From Kiritimatiellales bacterium (GTDB lineage Bacteria; Verrucomicrobiota; Kiritimatiellia; Kiritimatiellales; Pontiellaceae): a stretch of DNA of 10,625 nt. Under the pieces are notes generated by a model that saw nothing but the letters and a program-made list of their open reading frames with translations, did not search any database and was not told the origin of the DNA. Below, one piece after another: positions 4,772-10,625 of the stretch. Position 1 is the first letter of the stretch. The number at the start of each line of letters is the position of its first letter. Location of the stretch: contig JAIPIO010000138.1 of assembly GCA_021734595.1 (NCBI GenBank), positions 1 to 10,625 on the forward strand, written 5' to 3'. The translations under genes and the position numbers were made by a program.

Positions 4772-7234
4772 TTATCCCGACCCTTTTTCCAACGAAATAT
4801 CCTTCTCGTAATAGTTCCCAAAAGGCTGCGCTCCGATTTTAAGATCCAGCCGGATTCGCAGCGGAATGGTAGTGTCGCCTGCATCAAAAACCACTTTCGC
4901 TACTGTTTGAGTAACCTGCTGTCCCGCACTGACTGGCTGATTGATCGTCACTGTTTTCACAAGAATGTTGTTTGCAGTTGCAATTTTAAGCAGCAGATTT
5001 ACCTGACCGGCGGACCAATTGCTGCTTCCGGTATTTTCAACAACAGCAGTGGTTGCCAGAGATTGCCTGCCCGTGACAACTGATGGCATAGCAACACTGA
5101 TTATCTTGCAGTCGAATGGTTGCACGGTTCCGGTTTTCCATAGAACGGTGGTGCTGATGTTCGATACATAGTCATTATAAACGGTTCTCCCTTCCGACAT
5201 GCTATTGGTGCCGTCCGGGATAAAATACATATTTGCCAAGTCCGTTGCATCAACCGCCGGATCGAGCATGATCGGAAATTTTCTATGATATGGTAGCGAC
5301 GAAATAAAATTCCGATATGCGGGAAAAAACCCTTCAAGCGGAACATGAAACGCATCGCGGTCCATCCAGACGGCACACAGACCGGTCGTGGGCTCTTCCT
5401 GCAGGAGGGTAGCGGTCTTCATTTGCGTGAACGAGTAGTATGCTTGTTTTTTCGCACCATCCGCCGTCCGAAGTCCGAAAGATTTTTGCCTGATCGTCGG
5501 GATATCGATCTCTTCAACATGGGGCGTATCGGTCCAGCACCATCCATGAATTCCGTCCATGCCGGCCTTTGTTCCGATTCTGAACATATTCTCCCATAGT
5601 ATCGCCTGCTGATCTTCAATGTTTTTCTCTCTTACCGGATGGAAGCTATTCCAGCCGAACTCTGCCAGGGTCACCGGCTTGACGGCGCTTAACGAGTGAA
5701 GCCGGATCAGAAACTGATCATACCAGGCCGGATCATCGGACTGTCCCGAGTAAATGTGTAATGAAGCAAAGTCCACTTCATAATTGCCGCGGTGACTGTC
5801 AAAAGAAAGTCCTGCGGCGGTACGCTGCGTATCCGCATCATCCATGCTGTCCCGGCAGATATTACTGGTATAATCAACCGTGACGTACGGACGTCGGCCG
5901 ATGCTGCGGTTTTCCAGTTCCTGACGAATATATTTCACCGCCCTGTTCACGCGAAACCATATGAAATCATAATAATCGCTCACCTTCGCAGTCCATGCTC
6001 CGTTTGTGAGAACCTGCTCCAATGTCGGAGGGGATACGATATCATTCACATCGTTCGCATCCGAGTAATCCCAGTATTCCCGGGCTCTGTCAGCAGAACC
6101 GTACGTCGACTGAATCCATCGGTTCCAGCTGACCAGAGCCGCATCCGAATGGGAAACGGTATGGGTTCCATGGGATAGTGGGCCTCCATTTAAGCTCACA
6201 AAGAAATCATCGTCTACCGATCCGCTCTGATTCACATCGTCCCTCTCCGCAAATTTCGGCTCGGAAAAAAGGTCAATTGCAAAAAATGAATCATATTCCC
6301 ACAGCTTGGCCTCGTTAAAAAACAGCACCAAATGGTCGGCATATTGCTTCAGAAAATAATCGTTCATCCATAATTCGTTTTCGTTTGCATTGCCGCCGAA
6401 AATGGATTTTTTGACGATCTGCTTAATCCAGTTCGGTCTGCCGCCCGTACTTGTTTTGACTTTCAGCCCATGGGCTTCGGCGCGCGCATGAAAATCACGA
6501 ATGTTATCAATGATTTTATGTGCGACCGTGCCTTCTTCAGGTGACAGGAAGTCCTGAAAATGAACATGAACCCTCACGAGGTTGCACCCGGCGGCTTCCA
6601 TGCTCCGAAGCTCGCTCTCCACGACCTTTGGATCATACATTTCATTCCACCACTGCTGCTGAAGTCTCCGGCTGGTAATCCATGGCGGTTGCCAGCTCGA
6701 CCCCGCCAGAACAAAATGTTCCCCGTTTAAAAGAAACTCATTCCCGGAAACAGATACTGCTCCCGCATTATCCTTGCGGCACCAGAGCACAATCTGCCGG
6801 ACCCCCATGCTTTTATCGCCCGCCTGAATTTGAAAATCAGCTCCGTCATCCAGGCGGCCTGCAAAAAAGGCGTTGGTTATGTCCAGCGTAAAAAATTCCC
6901 AAACCCCACTGTTATCGGGCAGAACCACCACTGAATTTGCGCCATCCGCCCCGTCATAATGAATGTTCCATGAATTTGTTTTATTATCACAGAACTCCAC
7001 GCCGATATGGACCATTGGCACTTCATCATCCAAAAGGTAGGCATCTTCCACGTTCACACCCAGCTTTTGACCGGCGGGAATCAGGTAGTATCCATCCTGG
7101 ATGCTGTAGGATCCGACCACTTCCAGACTGGCGTTCTGGTTCGTGTTTGACAGGTTCAGCCGGGCTCCGAAATAGGCATCGCTTCTTTGGACATTGAAAA
7201 CCACCATTAGTGCAAACAGAAACAAACCTTTCAT
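4772..7234 (-). CDS. secreted clan-A glycoside hydrolase (GH5-like) with accessory domains
   Basis: 820 residues from the ATG at 7234, chosen because GGAGG lies 5 nt upstream; the ATG at 7252 has no such site. Residues 1-20 are a signal peptide (ending SDA). Residues 21-160 are beta-rich and resemble a carbohydrate-binding sandwich. Residues about 165-610 look like a (beta/alpha)8 barrel: LVRVHVH (219-225), acid/base candidate Glu325 in DLFSEP, HIY (493-495), nucleophile candidate Glu525 in TLAEFGW, and GWCWTD (564-569) lining the active site. This order matches GH5-type retaining enzymes. Residues about 715-815 look like an Ig-like/CARDB domain (AVVENTGSSNWSAGQ). Oddities: Ser, not Asn, precedes the acid/base Glu, and a calcium-loop-like DVNQSGSVD follows at 333-341. 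The target polysaccharide cannot be read; family assignment beyond clan A is tentative. It converges with the Ntn-hydrolase gene and diverges from the gene at 7738. Confidence 0.8.
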   Translation of the reverse strand: MKGLFLFALMVVFNVQRSDAYFGARLNLSNTNQNASLEVVGSYSIQDGYYLIPAGQKLGVNVEDAYLLDDEVPMVHIGVEFCDNKTNSWNIHYDGADGANSVVVLPDNSGVWEFFTLDITNAFFAGRLDDGADFQIQAGDKSMGVRQIVLWCRKDNAGAVSVSGNEFLLNGEHFVLAGSSWQPPWITSRRLQQQWWNEMYDPKVVESELRSMEAAGCNLVRVHVHFQDFLSPEEGTVAHKIIDNIRDFHARAEAHGLKVKTSTGGRPNWIKQIVKKSIFGGNANENELWMNDYFLKQYADHLVLFFNEAKLWEYDSFFAIDLFSEPKFAERDDVNQSGSVDDDFFVSLNGGPLSHGTHTVSHSDAALVSWNRWIQSTYGSADRAREYWDYSDANDVNDIVSPPTLEQVLTNGAWTAKVSDYYDFIWFRVNRAVKYIRQELENRSIGRRPYVTVDYTSNICRDSMDDADTQRTAAGLSFDSHRGNYEVDFASLHIYSGQSDDPAWYDQFLIRLHSLSAVKPVTLAEFGWNSFHPVREKNIEDQQAILWENMFRIGTKAGMDGIHGWCWTDTPHVEEIDIPTIRQKSFGLRTADGAKKQAYYSFTQMKTATLLQEEPTTGLCAVWMDRDAFHVPLEGFFPAYRNFISSLPYHRKFPIMLDPAVDATDLANMYFIPDGTNSMSEGRTVYNDYVSNISTTVLWKTGTVQPFDCKIISVAMPSVVTGRQSLATTAVVENTGSSNWSAGQVNLLLKIATANNILVKTVTINQPVSAGQQVTQTVAKVVFDAGDTTIPLRIRLDLKIGAQPFGNYYEKDISLEKGSG

Positions 7235-7239
7235 GTCCA

Positions 7240-7244
7240 CCTCC
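7240..7244 (-). promoter_or_regulatory. strong ribosome binding site fixing the start at 7234
   Basis: On the minus strand GGAGG, within AAAGGGAGGTGG, sits 5 nt before the ATG at 7234. It is the best Shine-Dalgarno sequence in the window and contrasts with the neighbour at 7738, which has none. Confidence 0.75.
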
Positions 7245-7463
7245 CTTTCCATTGTTTGAACTGTTTATTGCATCCCTGCCTCTCATCCGAAGAGGTGCCA
7301 TCAAAGGCGCGACCATTCCTGACAAATACAACAGAAAACCCTCTCGCTGGAAGCCCTGCCAAGGGGTTCTCTTGCCGCCCATGGATCACTGGAATATTAG
7401 GGTTAGGCAAGCGCCTTTCAGGCGATGGGGGAACGCGTCCTTCGAGAGGAGTTTCATGGGGGA

Positions 7464-7492
7464 GATGTAGTGGAAAGCCTAGGCTTTGTCAA
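7464..7492 (-). promoter_or_regulatory. candidate promoter of the glycoside hydrolase gene
   Basis: Read leftward: TTGACA (complement of 7487-7492), a 17-bp spacer and TACATC (complement of 7464-7469). The -35 box is a perfect consensus, the spacing is ideal and the -10 box is moderate. Transcription from here would give a leader of about 220 nt before the ATG at 7234. Confidence 0.5.
7474..7487. promoter_or_regulatory. perfect 14-bp palindrome inside the promoter spacer
   Basis: AAAGCCTAGGCTTT is fully symmetric, with no spacer. It occupies almost the whole interval between the -35 and -10 boxes of the candidate leftward promoter. This is a classic repressor operator position, or a site for a spacer-binding activator of the MerR kind. 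Its sequence is unrelated to the TTCCAA-type palindromes. Confidence 0.5.
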
Positions 7493-7701
7493 GATTGGCC
7501 CCTGTTACGAAATGGCTATATTCACCAGATACCCCGGCACCATAAACACTTTTCTGATTGTTTGCCTTCGAACCATTTCTGCGGTGGGGGCAGAATGAAG
7601 CAACCCCAGTTTAACGGACACTCGGGTTGCGGTTAGTTCTTCCCCTTCATACACAAGCGGAGCCTTGCAGTTCAAGCTGAAGCCGTGGGAGGGCGGCCTC
7701 C

Positions 7702-7730
7702 TTGACAAGATCCCCATCCTCCAGTACATA
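7702..7730 (+). promoter_or_regulatory. candidate promoter of the LAGLIDADG-like gene
   Basis: TTGACA (7702-7707), a 17-bp spacer and TACATA (7725-7730): the best sigma-70-type promoter in the window. The ATG at 7738 follows the -10 box by 7 nt, where transcription itself should begin, so the mRNA would have no leader. Confidence 0.6.
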
Positions 7731-7737
7731 TGTCAGC

Positions 7738-9012
7738 ATGAAATTCCTGTTCAGAACTATCTTGCCTGGCGCGTTCCCGAATCGCTTGAAAAGCACTTTC
7801 CGACCGATTCTGGTGATAATCGGCTTGGGAATCTTGTCGGCATCCATGCTGTCTGAGGCAAAATCTTCGCGACTTTTCATGTCCGATGAGCAACAGCCGG
7901 GAATTCAGATCAGCTCGCCGATACCTTTTACAAATTGCATGGCGATCCATAGACGGACGGATCTCTTTCAAGGCGAATGGAGTTTGGTCTCGCAAATCTC
8001 GCCGGATGCCGGTTCCACCAATGTATTGTGGACCGATGAGAATACGAATTCCGCGCCGGTCTGCTTTTACCGTGTTTCAGATGCGATGAGCGGCCTGGCG
8101 CAGATTGATATCCGCACCCGCGCTCGGCTGCTTGGCTATCTGTATGCGGAAGGGGCCTGCGCCAATGCAACAAGTGACGGCGATAAGTTCGCCATCGGAG
8201 TCAGCGGGACTCAAAATGAACGGGCGCTGTGGTGTGCGCAGCAGATGGAAGCGAAGGGGCTGTTGACTATCGTTTCCTCCACGGATACCCGGATTGTGCT
8301 GAAGGATCTTCCCTGGGAGGTGCCGTTCGCTCCGGTCTCATGGAATACCAACATATACATGACGTTTAATGAAGGGCTTCCACATGACCCGGATTATCCG
8401 GCGCAGTGGGCTCCTGAAGTCTATAATTCCCACTTTATAGCGGCGATCATTGAGGGAGAGGGGTCTGTTGGCGGCCTGATTGCCGATCAGTCTGGCTGGG
8501 GCGATCATACACCGCACATTGGGGAGTTATGCGATCTGCTGAACAAGCCTGACTACGATTGTGATGCCTACATGACTGCGTCGGGGAAAAAGGTCTGGAT
8601 ACCGACGGAGAAGTTCGACGTCGTGCGCTCGTATGAGTTTGTTGCCACTGGTCGGGTTCCCGGCGGAGCGGACGGGTTGGAGAAGGCGCCGACTCCCCCA
8701 TTGTATTATGTGCCTGATAACGCCTATGCACGGATAACGGCCCCGCTCGATGGGACTGTCATCTCTGGCAATGTGGAGTTTGCCGCGGAGGCGGAAGCCC
8801 CCTCCGGGGTAGTCAAAGCCGGATTCTACATTAGCGGAAACTGGATAATCACCGATCAGGCGAGTCCGTTTTCACGGACATATGATACCGTCCAAGGTGC
8901 CATTGACGGGAAATCACCGAATGGTGTGCATACGGTAAAAGTGCGCATCACGGATGGAGACGGAAATATATTTTGGTCTGATCCGATTACAGTGACTATC
9001 GCAAATCCGTAA
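7738..9012 (+). CDS. exported protein with two LAGLIDADG-like motifs and Ig-like domain
   Basis: 424 residues from the ATG at 7738, placed 7 nt after a good -10 box; there is no ribosome binding site. A basic N-terminus precedes a hydrophobic stretch (residues 22-40), so it is exported or membrane-anchored. Residues about 55-113 form a small domain ending CFYRV, like the S-x-L...W...FYRV sandwich common in Verrucomicrobia-type secreted proteins. Residues about 125-305 contain LLGYLYAEG (131-139) and IAAIIEGEG (234-242), each aligning position by position with LAGLIDADG and keeping the acidic eighth residue (Glu138, Glu241), 103 residues apart as in two-motif homing endonucleases. The segment between reads like the family's strand-helix pattern (FAIGVSG...LWCAQQMEAKGL). 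Residues about 330-422 match a bacterial Ig domain (ITAPLDGTVISGNVEF ... GVHTVKVRITDGDGN). Whether it cuts DNA is unknown; a secreted nuclease or a reused fold are both possible. Confidence 0.75.
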   Translation: MKFLFRTILPGAFPNRLKSTFRPILVIIGLGILSASMLSEAKSSRLFMSDEQQPGIQISSPIPFTNCMAIHRRTDLFQGEWSLVSQISPDAGSTNVLWTDENTNSAPVCFYRVSDAMSGLAQIDIRTRARLLGYLYAEGACANATSDGDKFAIGVSGTQNERALWCAQQMEAKGLLTIVSSTDTRIVLKDLPWEVPFAPVSWNTNIYMTFNEGLPHDPDYPAQWAPEVYNSHFIAAIIEGEGSVGGLIADQSGWGDHTPHIGELCDLLNKPDYDCDAYMTASGKKVWIPTEKFDVVRSYEFVATGRVPGGADGLEKAPTPPLYYVPDNAYARITAPLDGTVISGNVEFAAEAEAPSGVVKAGFYISGNWIITDQASPFSRTYDTVQGAIDGKSPNGVHTVKVRITDGDGNIFWSDPITVTIANP

Positions 9013-9056
9013 AGATCCAACCCCGGGTCACCCAGTAGAATTTCCCCCGTGCGGTC

Positions 9057-9071
9057 TTCCGATAATTGGAA
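9057..9071. promoter_or_regulatory. degenerate palindrome, site A of cluster 4
   Basis: TTCCGATAATTGGAA keeps TTCC and TTGGAA, centre 9064. It lies 45 bp after the stop at 9012 and is paired with a second site 21 bp on. Confidence 0.5.
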
Positions 9072-9077
9072 AAACAT

Positions 9078-9092
9078 TTCCAGAGATTGGAA
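9078..9092. promoter_or_regulatory. degenerate palindrome, site B of cluster 4
   Basis: TTCCAGAGATTGGAA keeps TTCCA and TTGGAA, centre 9085, exactly 21 bp from the previous centre. The MITE-like element begins about 30 bp downstream and now separates this pair from the gene at 9289. Confidence 0.5.
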
Positions 9093-9122
9093 CCACGGAT
9101 AGGTTGGGCAGAATAATTTGGT

Positions 9123-9227
9123 GACAGAATGATTTTTCTCGTCGATCCTTTCCGTAAATTATTGCCGTTTCGCTGCCGTCTCTTCGAGCCAGCCTCACAT
9201 TCGTGTCTGCCATAAAATCATTCTGTC
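9123..9227. mobile_element. 105-bp MITE-like element with 14-bp terminal inverted repeats
   Basis: GACAGAATGATTTT (9123-9136) is the exact reverse complement of AAAATCATTCTGTC (9214-9227); 77 bp lie between. A tandem, diverged copy of the left end (GGCAGAATAATTT, from 9107) lies just outside it. No transposase is present. The leftward strand has an open frame through the element, but with no ribosome binding site or known motif. It could be a non-autonomous mobile element, a relic of an insertion sequence end, or a structured repeat; flanking target duplications are not clear. Confidence 0.5.
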
Positions 9228-9230
9228 CCC

Positions 9231-9259
9231 TTGTTCCTGTTCTTGGGAATGACTACTCT
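9231..9259 (+). promoter_or_regulatory. candidate promoter of the membrane protein / esterase operon
   Basis: TTGTTC (9231-9236), a 17-bp spacer and TACTCT (9254-9259), giving a leader of about 23 nt before the ATG at 9289. Each hexamer matches the consensus at three or four positions. It begins 4 bp after the right end of the MITE-like element, so the insertion may have replaced or changed the original promoter. Confidence 0.35.
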
Positions 9260-9288
9260 CTAATTGTTTAATGCGTCCGAAGGGATTA

Positions 9289-9726
9289 ATGGCTATGGGG
9301 ATTTCCAGACGTGGTTTTTTGATGATGGGTGTGGGGCAGTGCCGCAAGCCGCTACGCATTCTTTCGCGTGTAGTAATCGTTGCCGTTGTGGCGTGGCTTG
9401 CGTTGCATGCCATTCGCATCGGATGCGACATCTCACTTGGTGGCTGGCGGGTGGCCGGGGTTTTTGCGGTCGCGGCCTTGCTGTTTATCGCTTTGTATTC
9501 GATTGCAGTTTGTATCTATGCCCGGCTACCGAAGCGCGGCCAAACTTTTTGTGATGCCATCAGGATGGGATTTGTTGTTCTCTTCCTCATTGCGCTTGGT
9601 GTTTTGGTGTGGAGCAATTTCAAGAGCGGGAATTCCGTAGGTGGCTTTTCGCTTTTGATGATGTTGATTGTCGTCGTGTCGGAGCTGGCGGGAAGGGCTT
9701 GTATGAATAAAGGTGGGAAAATATGA
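9289..9726 (+). CDS. small four-helix integral membrane protein
   Basis: 145 residues. The start at 9289 was chosen because AAGGG lies 4 nt upstream; in-frame ATGs at 9271 (no ribosome binding site) and 9295 are alternatives. Four hydrophobic segments lie at residues about 28-44, 56-79, 93-109 and 116-134, joined by short loops (basic LPKRGQ after the second), so it is an inner-membrane protein with little outside the bilayer. I do not recognise the family. Its TGA stop overlaps the ATG of the esterase gene (ATGA at 9723-9726), and the esterase ribosome binding site lies inside its last codons, so the two are translated together and probably serve one process. A SRRGFLM string near the N-terminus resembles a Tat signal, but no hydrophobic h-region follows directly. 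Confidence 0.7.
   Translation: MAMGISRRGFLMMGVGQCRKPLRILSRVVIVAVVAWLALHAIRIGCDISLGGWRVAGVFAVAALLFIALYSIAVCIYARLPKRGQTFCDAIRMGFVVLFLIALGVLVWSNFKSGNSVGGFSLLMMLIVVVSELAGRACMNKGGKI
9711..9717 (+). promoter_or_regulatory. ribosome binding site of the esterase, inside the upstream gene
   Basis: AGGTGGG ends 5 nt before the ATG at 9723 and lies within the last codons of the membrane-protein gene. With the ATGA overlap it points to translational coupling. Confidence 0.7.
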
Positions 9727-10625
9727 AAATAATAACGATTCTAGTGGTTGCAACCGTTTGTTCACTCGCATTCTGTGCGGCGGGGGAGGGTTGGAAGGCC
9801 AATCCCGAGATGTGCGATTCGCTGGCGAAGCGGCGGTCGTTCGCGACCTACCACGAGGAAAAGGTTCCGCCATACACGCTGCCGGATCCGCTGGTTGCGC
9901 TGGACGGCACAAAGATCGAAACCGCCGAGCAGTGGCGGAATCTGCGGCGTCCGGAAATCCTGGAGCTGTTCCGCTCCCATGTCTATGGCCGCGCTTCTGC
10001 CAACACGCCAAAGCCGGTATTTAAATTGCTGGAATCCAGCGATTCCGCCCTTAACGGCGCGGCAATCCGCAAGCAGGTTTCCGTTACGCTGGCGGATGGG
10101 GTGGCCATGGAGATTCTGATCTATCTGCCCAAGGCCGCCAAAAAACCGGTGCCGATCTTCACCGCGTTGAATTTCCAGGGCAACCATTCGATCCACACCG
10201 ATCCGGCCATCCGGCTGTCGAATAAATGGATGCGGAGCAAGGGCAAGGGCGTGGTCAAAAACCGCGCCACGGAGGAGTCGCGTGGCGCTGCGCAATCCCG
10301 CTGGCCAGTGGAAAAGATTCTGGCGCGTGGGTTTGGCGTGGCCACCATTTACTATGGCGATATCGATCCGGACGTTCATGATGAATTCAAGAACGGCGTT
10401 CACGGTGCGTTGGATGGAGAAAGGACGGGGGATTCATGGGCGTCCGTCGGTGCCTGGGCGTGGGGGTTGGGCCGCGCGATGGATTATTATGAAACGGATC
10501 GGGACATTGATGAAAAGCAGGTTGCCGTGCTGGGTCACTCGCGGCTGGGCAAGACCTCGCTGTGGGCGGGTGCGCAGGACGAGCGCTTTGCGATTGTGAT
10601 TTCCAACAGTTCCGGTTGCGGCGGC
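9723..10625 (+). CDS. glucuronoyl esterase (CE15), N-terminal part, cut by window end
   Basis: The first 301 residues of an exported esterase; the frame is still open at the window end. CE15 enzymes hydrolyse esters of glucuronic acid, such as those joining glucuronoxylan to lignin, and bacterial members may act on other uronic-acid esters. Residues 1-20 are a signal peptide (cut near FCAA/GEG). Residues about 72-90 (WRNLRRPEILELFRSHVYGR) are typical of the family's N-terminal region. The alpha/beta-hydrolase nucleophile motif GHSRLGK lies at 271-277, with Ser273 as nucleophile and Arg274 next to it as in the family's GCSRxGK signature. SNSSGCGG, reached at the last residue (293-301), is the family's next conserved block. 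The catalytic acid and His should lie in the missing part, roughly the last quarter to third. It is translationally coupled to the membrane protein before it. Confidence 0.9.
   Translation, partial: MKIITILVVATVCSLAFCAAGEGWKANPEMCDSLAKRRSFATYHEEKVPPYTLPDPLVALDGTKIETAEQWRNLRRPEILELFRSHVYGRASANTPKPVFKLLESSDSALNGAAIRKQVSVTLADGVAMEILIYLPKAAKKPVPIFTALNFQGNHSIHTDPAIRLSNKWMRSKGKGVVKNRATEESRGAAQSRWPVEKILARGFGVATIYYGDIDPDVHDEFKNGVHGALDGERTGDSWASVGAWAWGLGRAMDYYETDRDIDEKQVAVLGHSRLGKTSLWAGAQDERFAIVISNSSGCGG

Larger units (their letters stand above)
7253..7701. other. divergent intergenic region without a clear gene
   Basis: The stretch between the leftward hydrolase and the rightward gene at 7738 holds a likely leftward promoter and palindrome (7464-7492), which leaves an mRNA leader of about 220 nt before 7234. 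It also has a small hairpin (CGCCT 7412-7416 / AGGCG 7420-7424). A leftward open frame at 7505-7729 (74 codons) looks vaguely protein-like but has no ribosome binding site or known motif, and overlaps the promoter of the gene at 7738. None of the TTCCAA-type palindromes occurs here. Confidence 0.5.

Noticed and set aside
7505..7729. Leftward open frame of 74 codons in the divergent intergenic region
   Set aside because: Composition is fairly protein-like, but there is no ribosome binding site or known motif, and it overlaps the strong rightward promoter at 7702-7730. It could be a gene fragment, but I cannot support that.
38..9092. The palindromes as a CRISPR array
   Set aside because: The copies are far apart, vary in their arms, and have no regular spacers; they lie singly or in twos and threes before genes.
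9301..9335. Tat export motif (SRRGFLM) at the start of the small membrane protein
   Set aside because: The motif fits the S-R-R-x-F-L consensus, but the residues right after it (MGVGQCRKPLR) are not a hydrophobic h-region; the first long hydrophobic segment begins about 15 residues later and is a membrane helix.
9762..10403. Leftward open frame of 213 codons inside the esterase gene
   Set aside because: It is antisense to the CE15 reading frame, whose GHSRLGK and SNSSGCGG motifs and ATGA coupling are decisive.

Overview
The window looks like part of a chromosome of a polysaccharide-degrading bacterium of the PVC group, most likely Kiritimatiellota (Pontiella-like). This is inferred from the style of the sequence: moderate GC, nearly every product carrying an export signal, a putative carbohydrate-active clan-A hydrolase, a CE15-type esterase, beta-propeller and Ig-like secreted proteins, and long intergenic regions carrying TTCCAA-N3-TTGGAA palindromes. 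No rRNA, tRNA, CRISPR array or complete insertion sequence is visible.

Layout. 1-312 has no convincing gene; it holds hairpins and a pair of palindromes. 313-1224 (-) is a small secreted beta-propeller. 1472-3592 (+), divergent from it, is a large secreted propeller-type protein. 3762-4634 (+) is an exported Ntn-hydrolase of the acyl-CoA:6-APA acyltransferase / choloylglycine hydrolase type, flanked on both sides by copies of a roughly 100-bp segment that is the 3' end of the preceding gene. 4772-7234 (-) is a secreted clan-A glycoside hydrolase with an N-terminal beta-sandwich and a C-terminal Ig-like domain. 7738-9012 (+), divergent from it, is an exported three-part protein whose middle carries two LAGLIDADG-type motifs, each with its acidic residue intact, between two beta-sandwich domains. 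9013-9288 holds a palindrome pair and a 105-bp MITE-like element. 9289-9726 (+) is a small four-helix membrane protein whose stop codon overlaps the start of a CE15 glucuronoyl esterase (9723 to the window end, truncated).

Regulation. Two kinds of intergenic control are visible. TTCCAA-N3-TTGGAA palindromes occur in clusters of two or three, centre to centre 21 or 30-32 bp (two or three helical turns), upstream of the genes at 1472, 3762 and 9289/9723; one orphan pair sits at 38-87 and a single copy lies before the gene at 1224. The hydrolase/LAGLIDADG-like pair at 7234/7738 lacks them. The hydrolase instead has a perfect 14-bp palindrome inside the spacer of its likely promoter. The genes at 3762 and 7738 have no Shine-Dalgarno sequence and sit 6-7 nt after likely -10 boxes, suggesting leaderless mRNAs.

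Working together (inference): the hydrolase and the esterase could act on the same complex glycan, the esterase cutting ester-linked uronic acid and the hydrolase cutting the backbone. The roles of the propellers, the Ntn-hydrolase and the LAGLIDADG-like protein are not apparent from the sequence.
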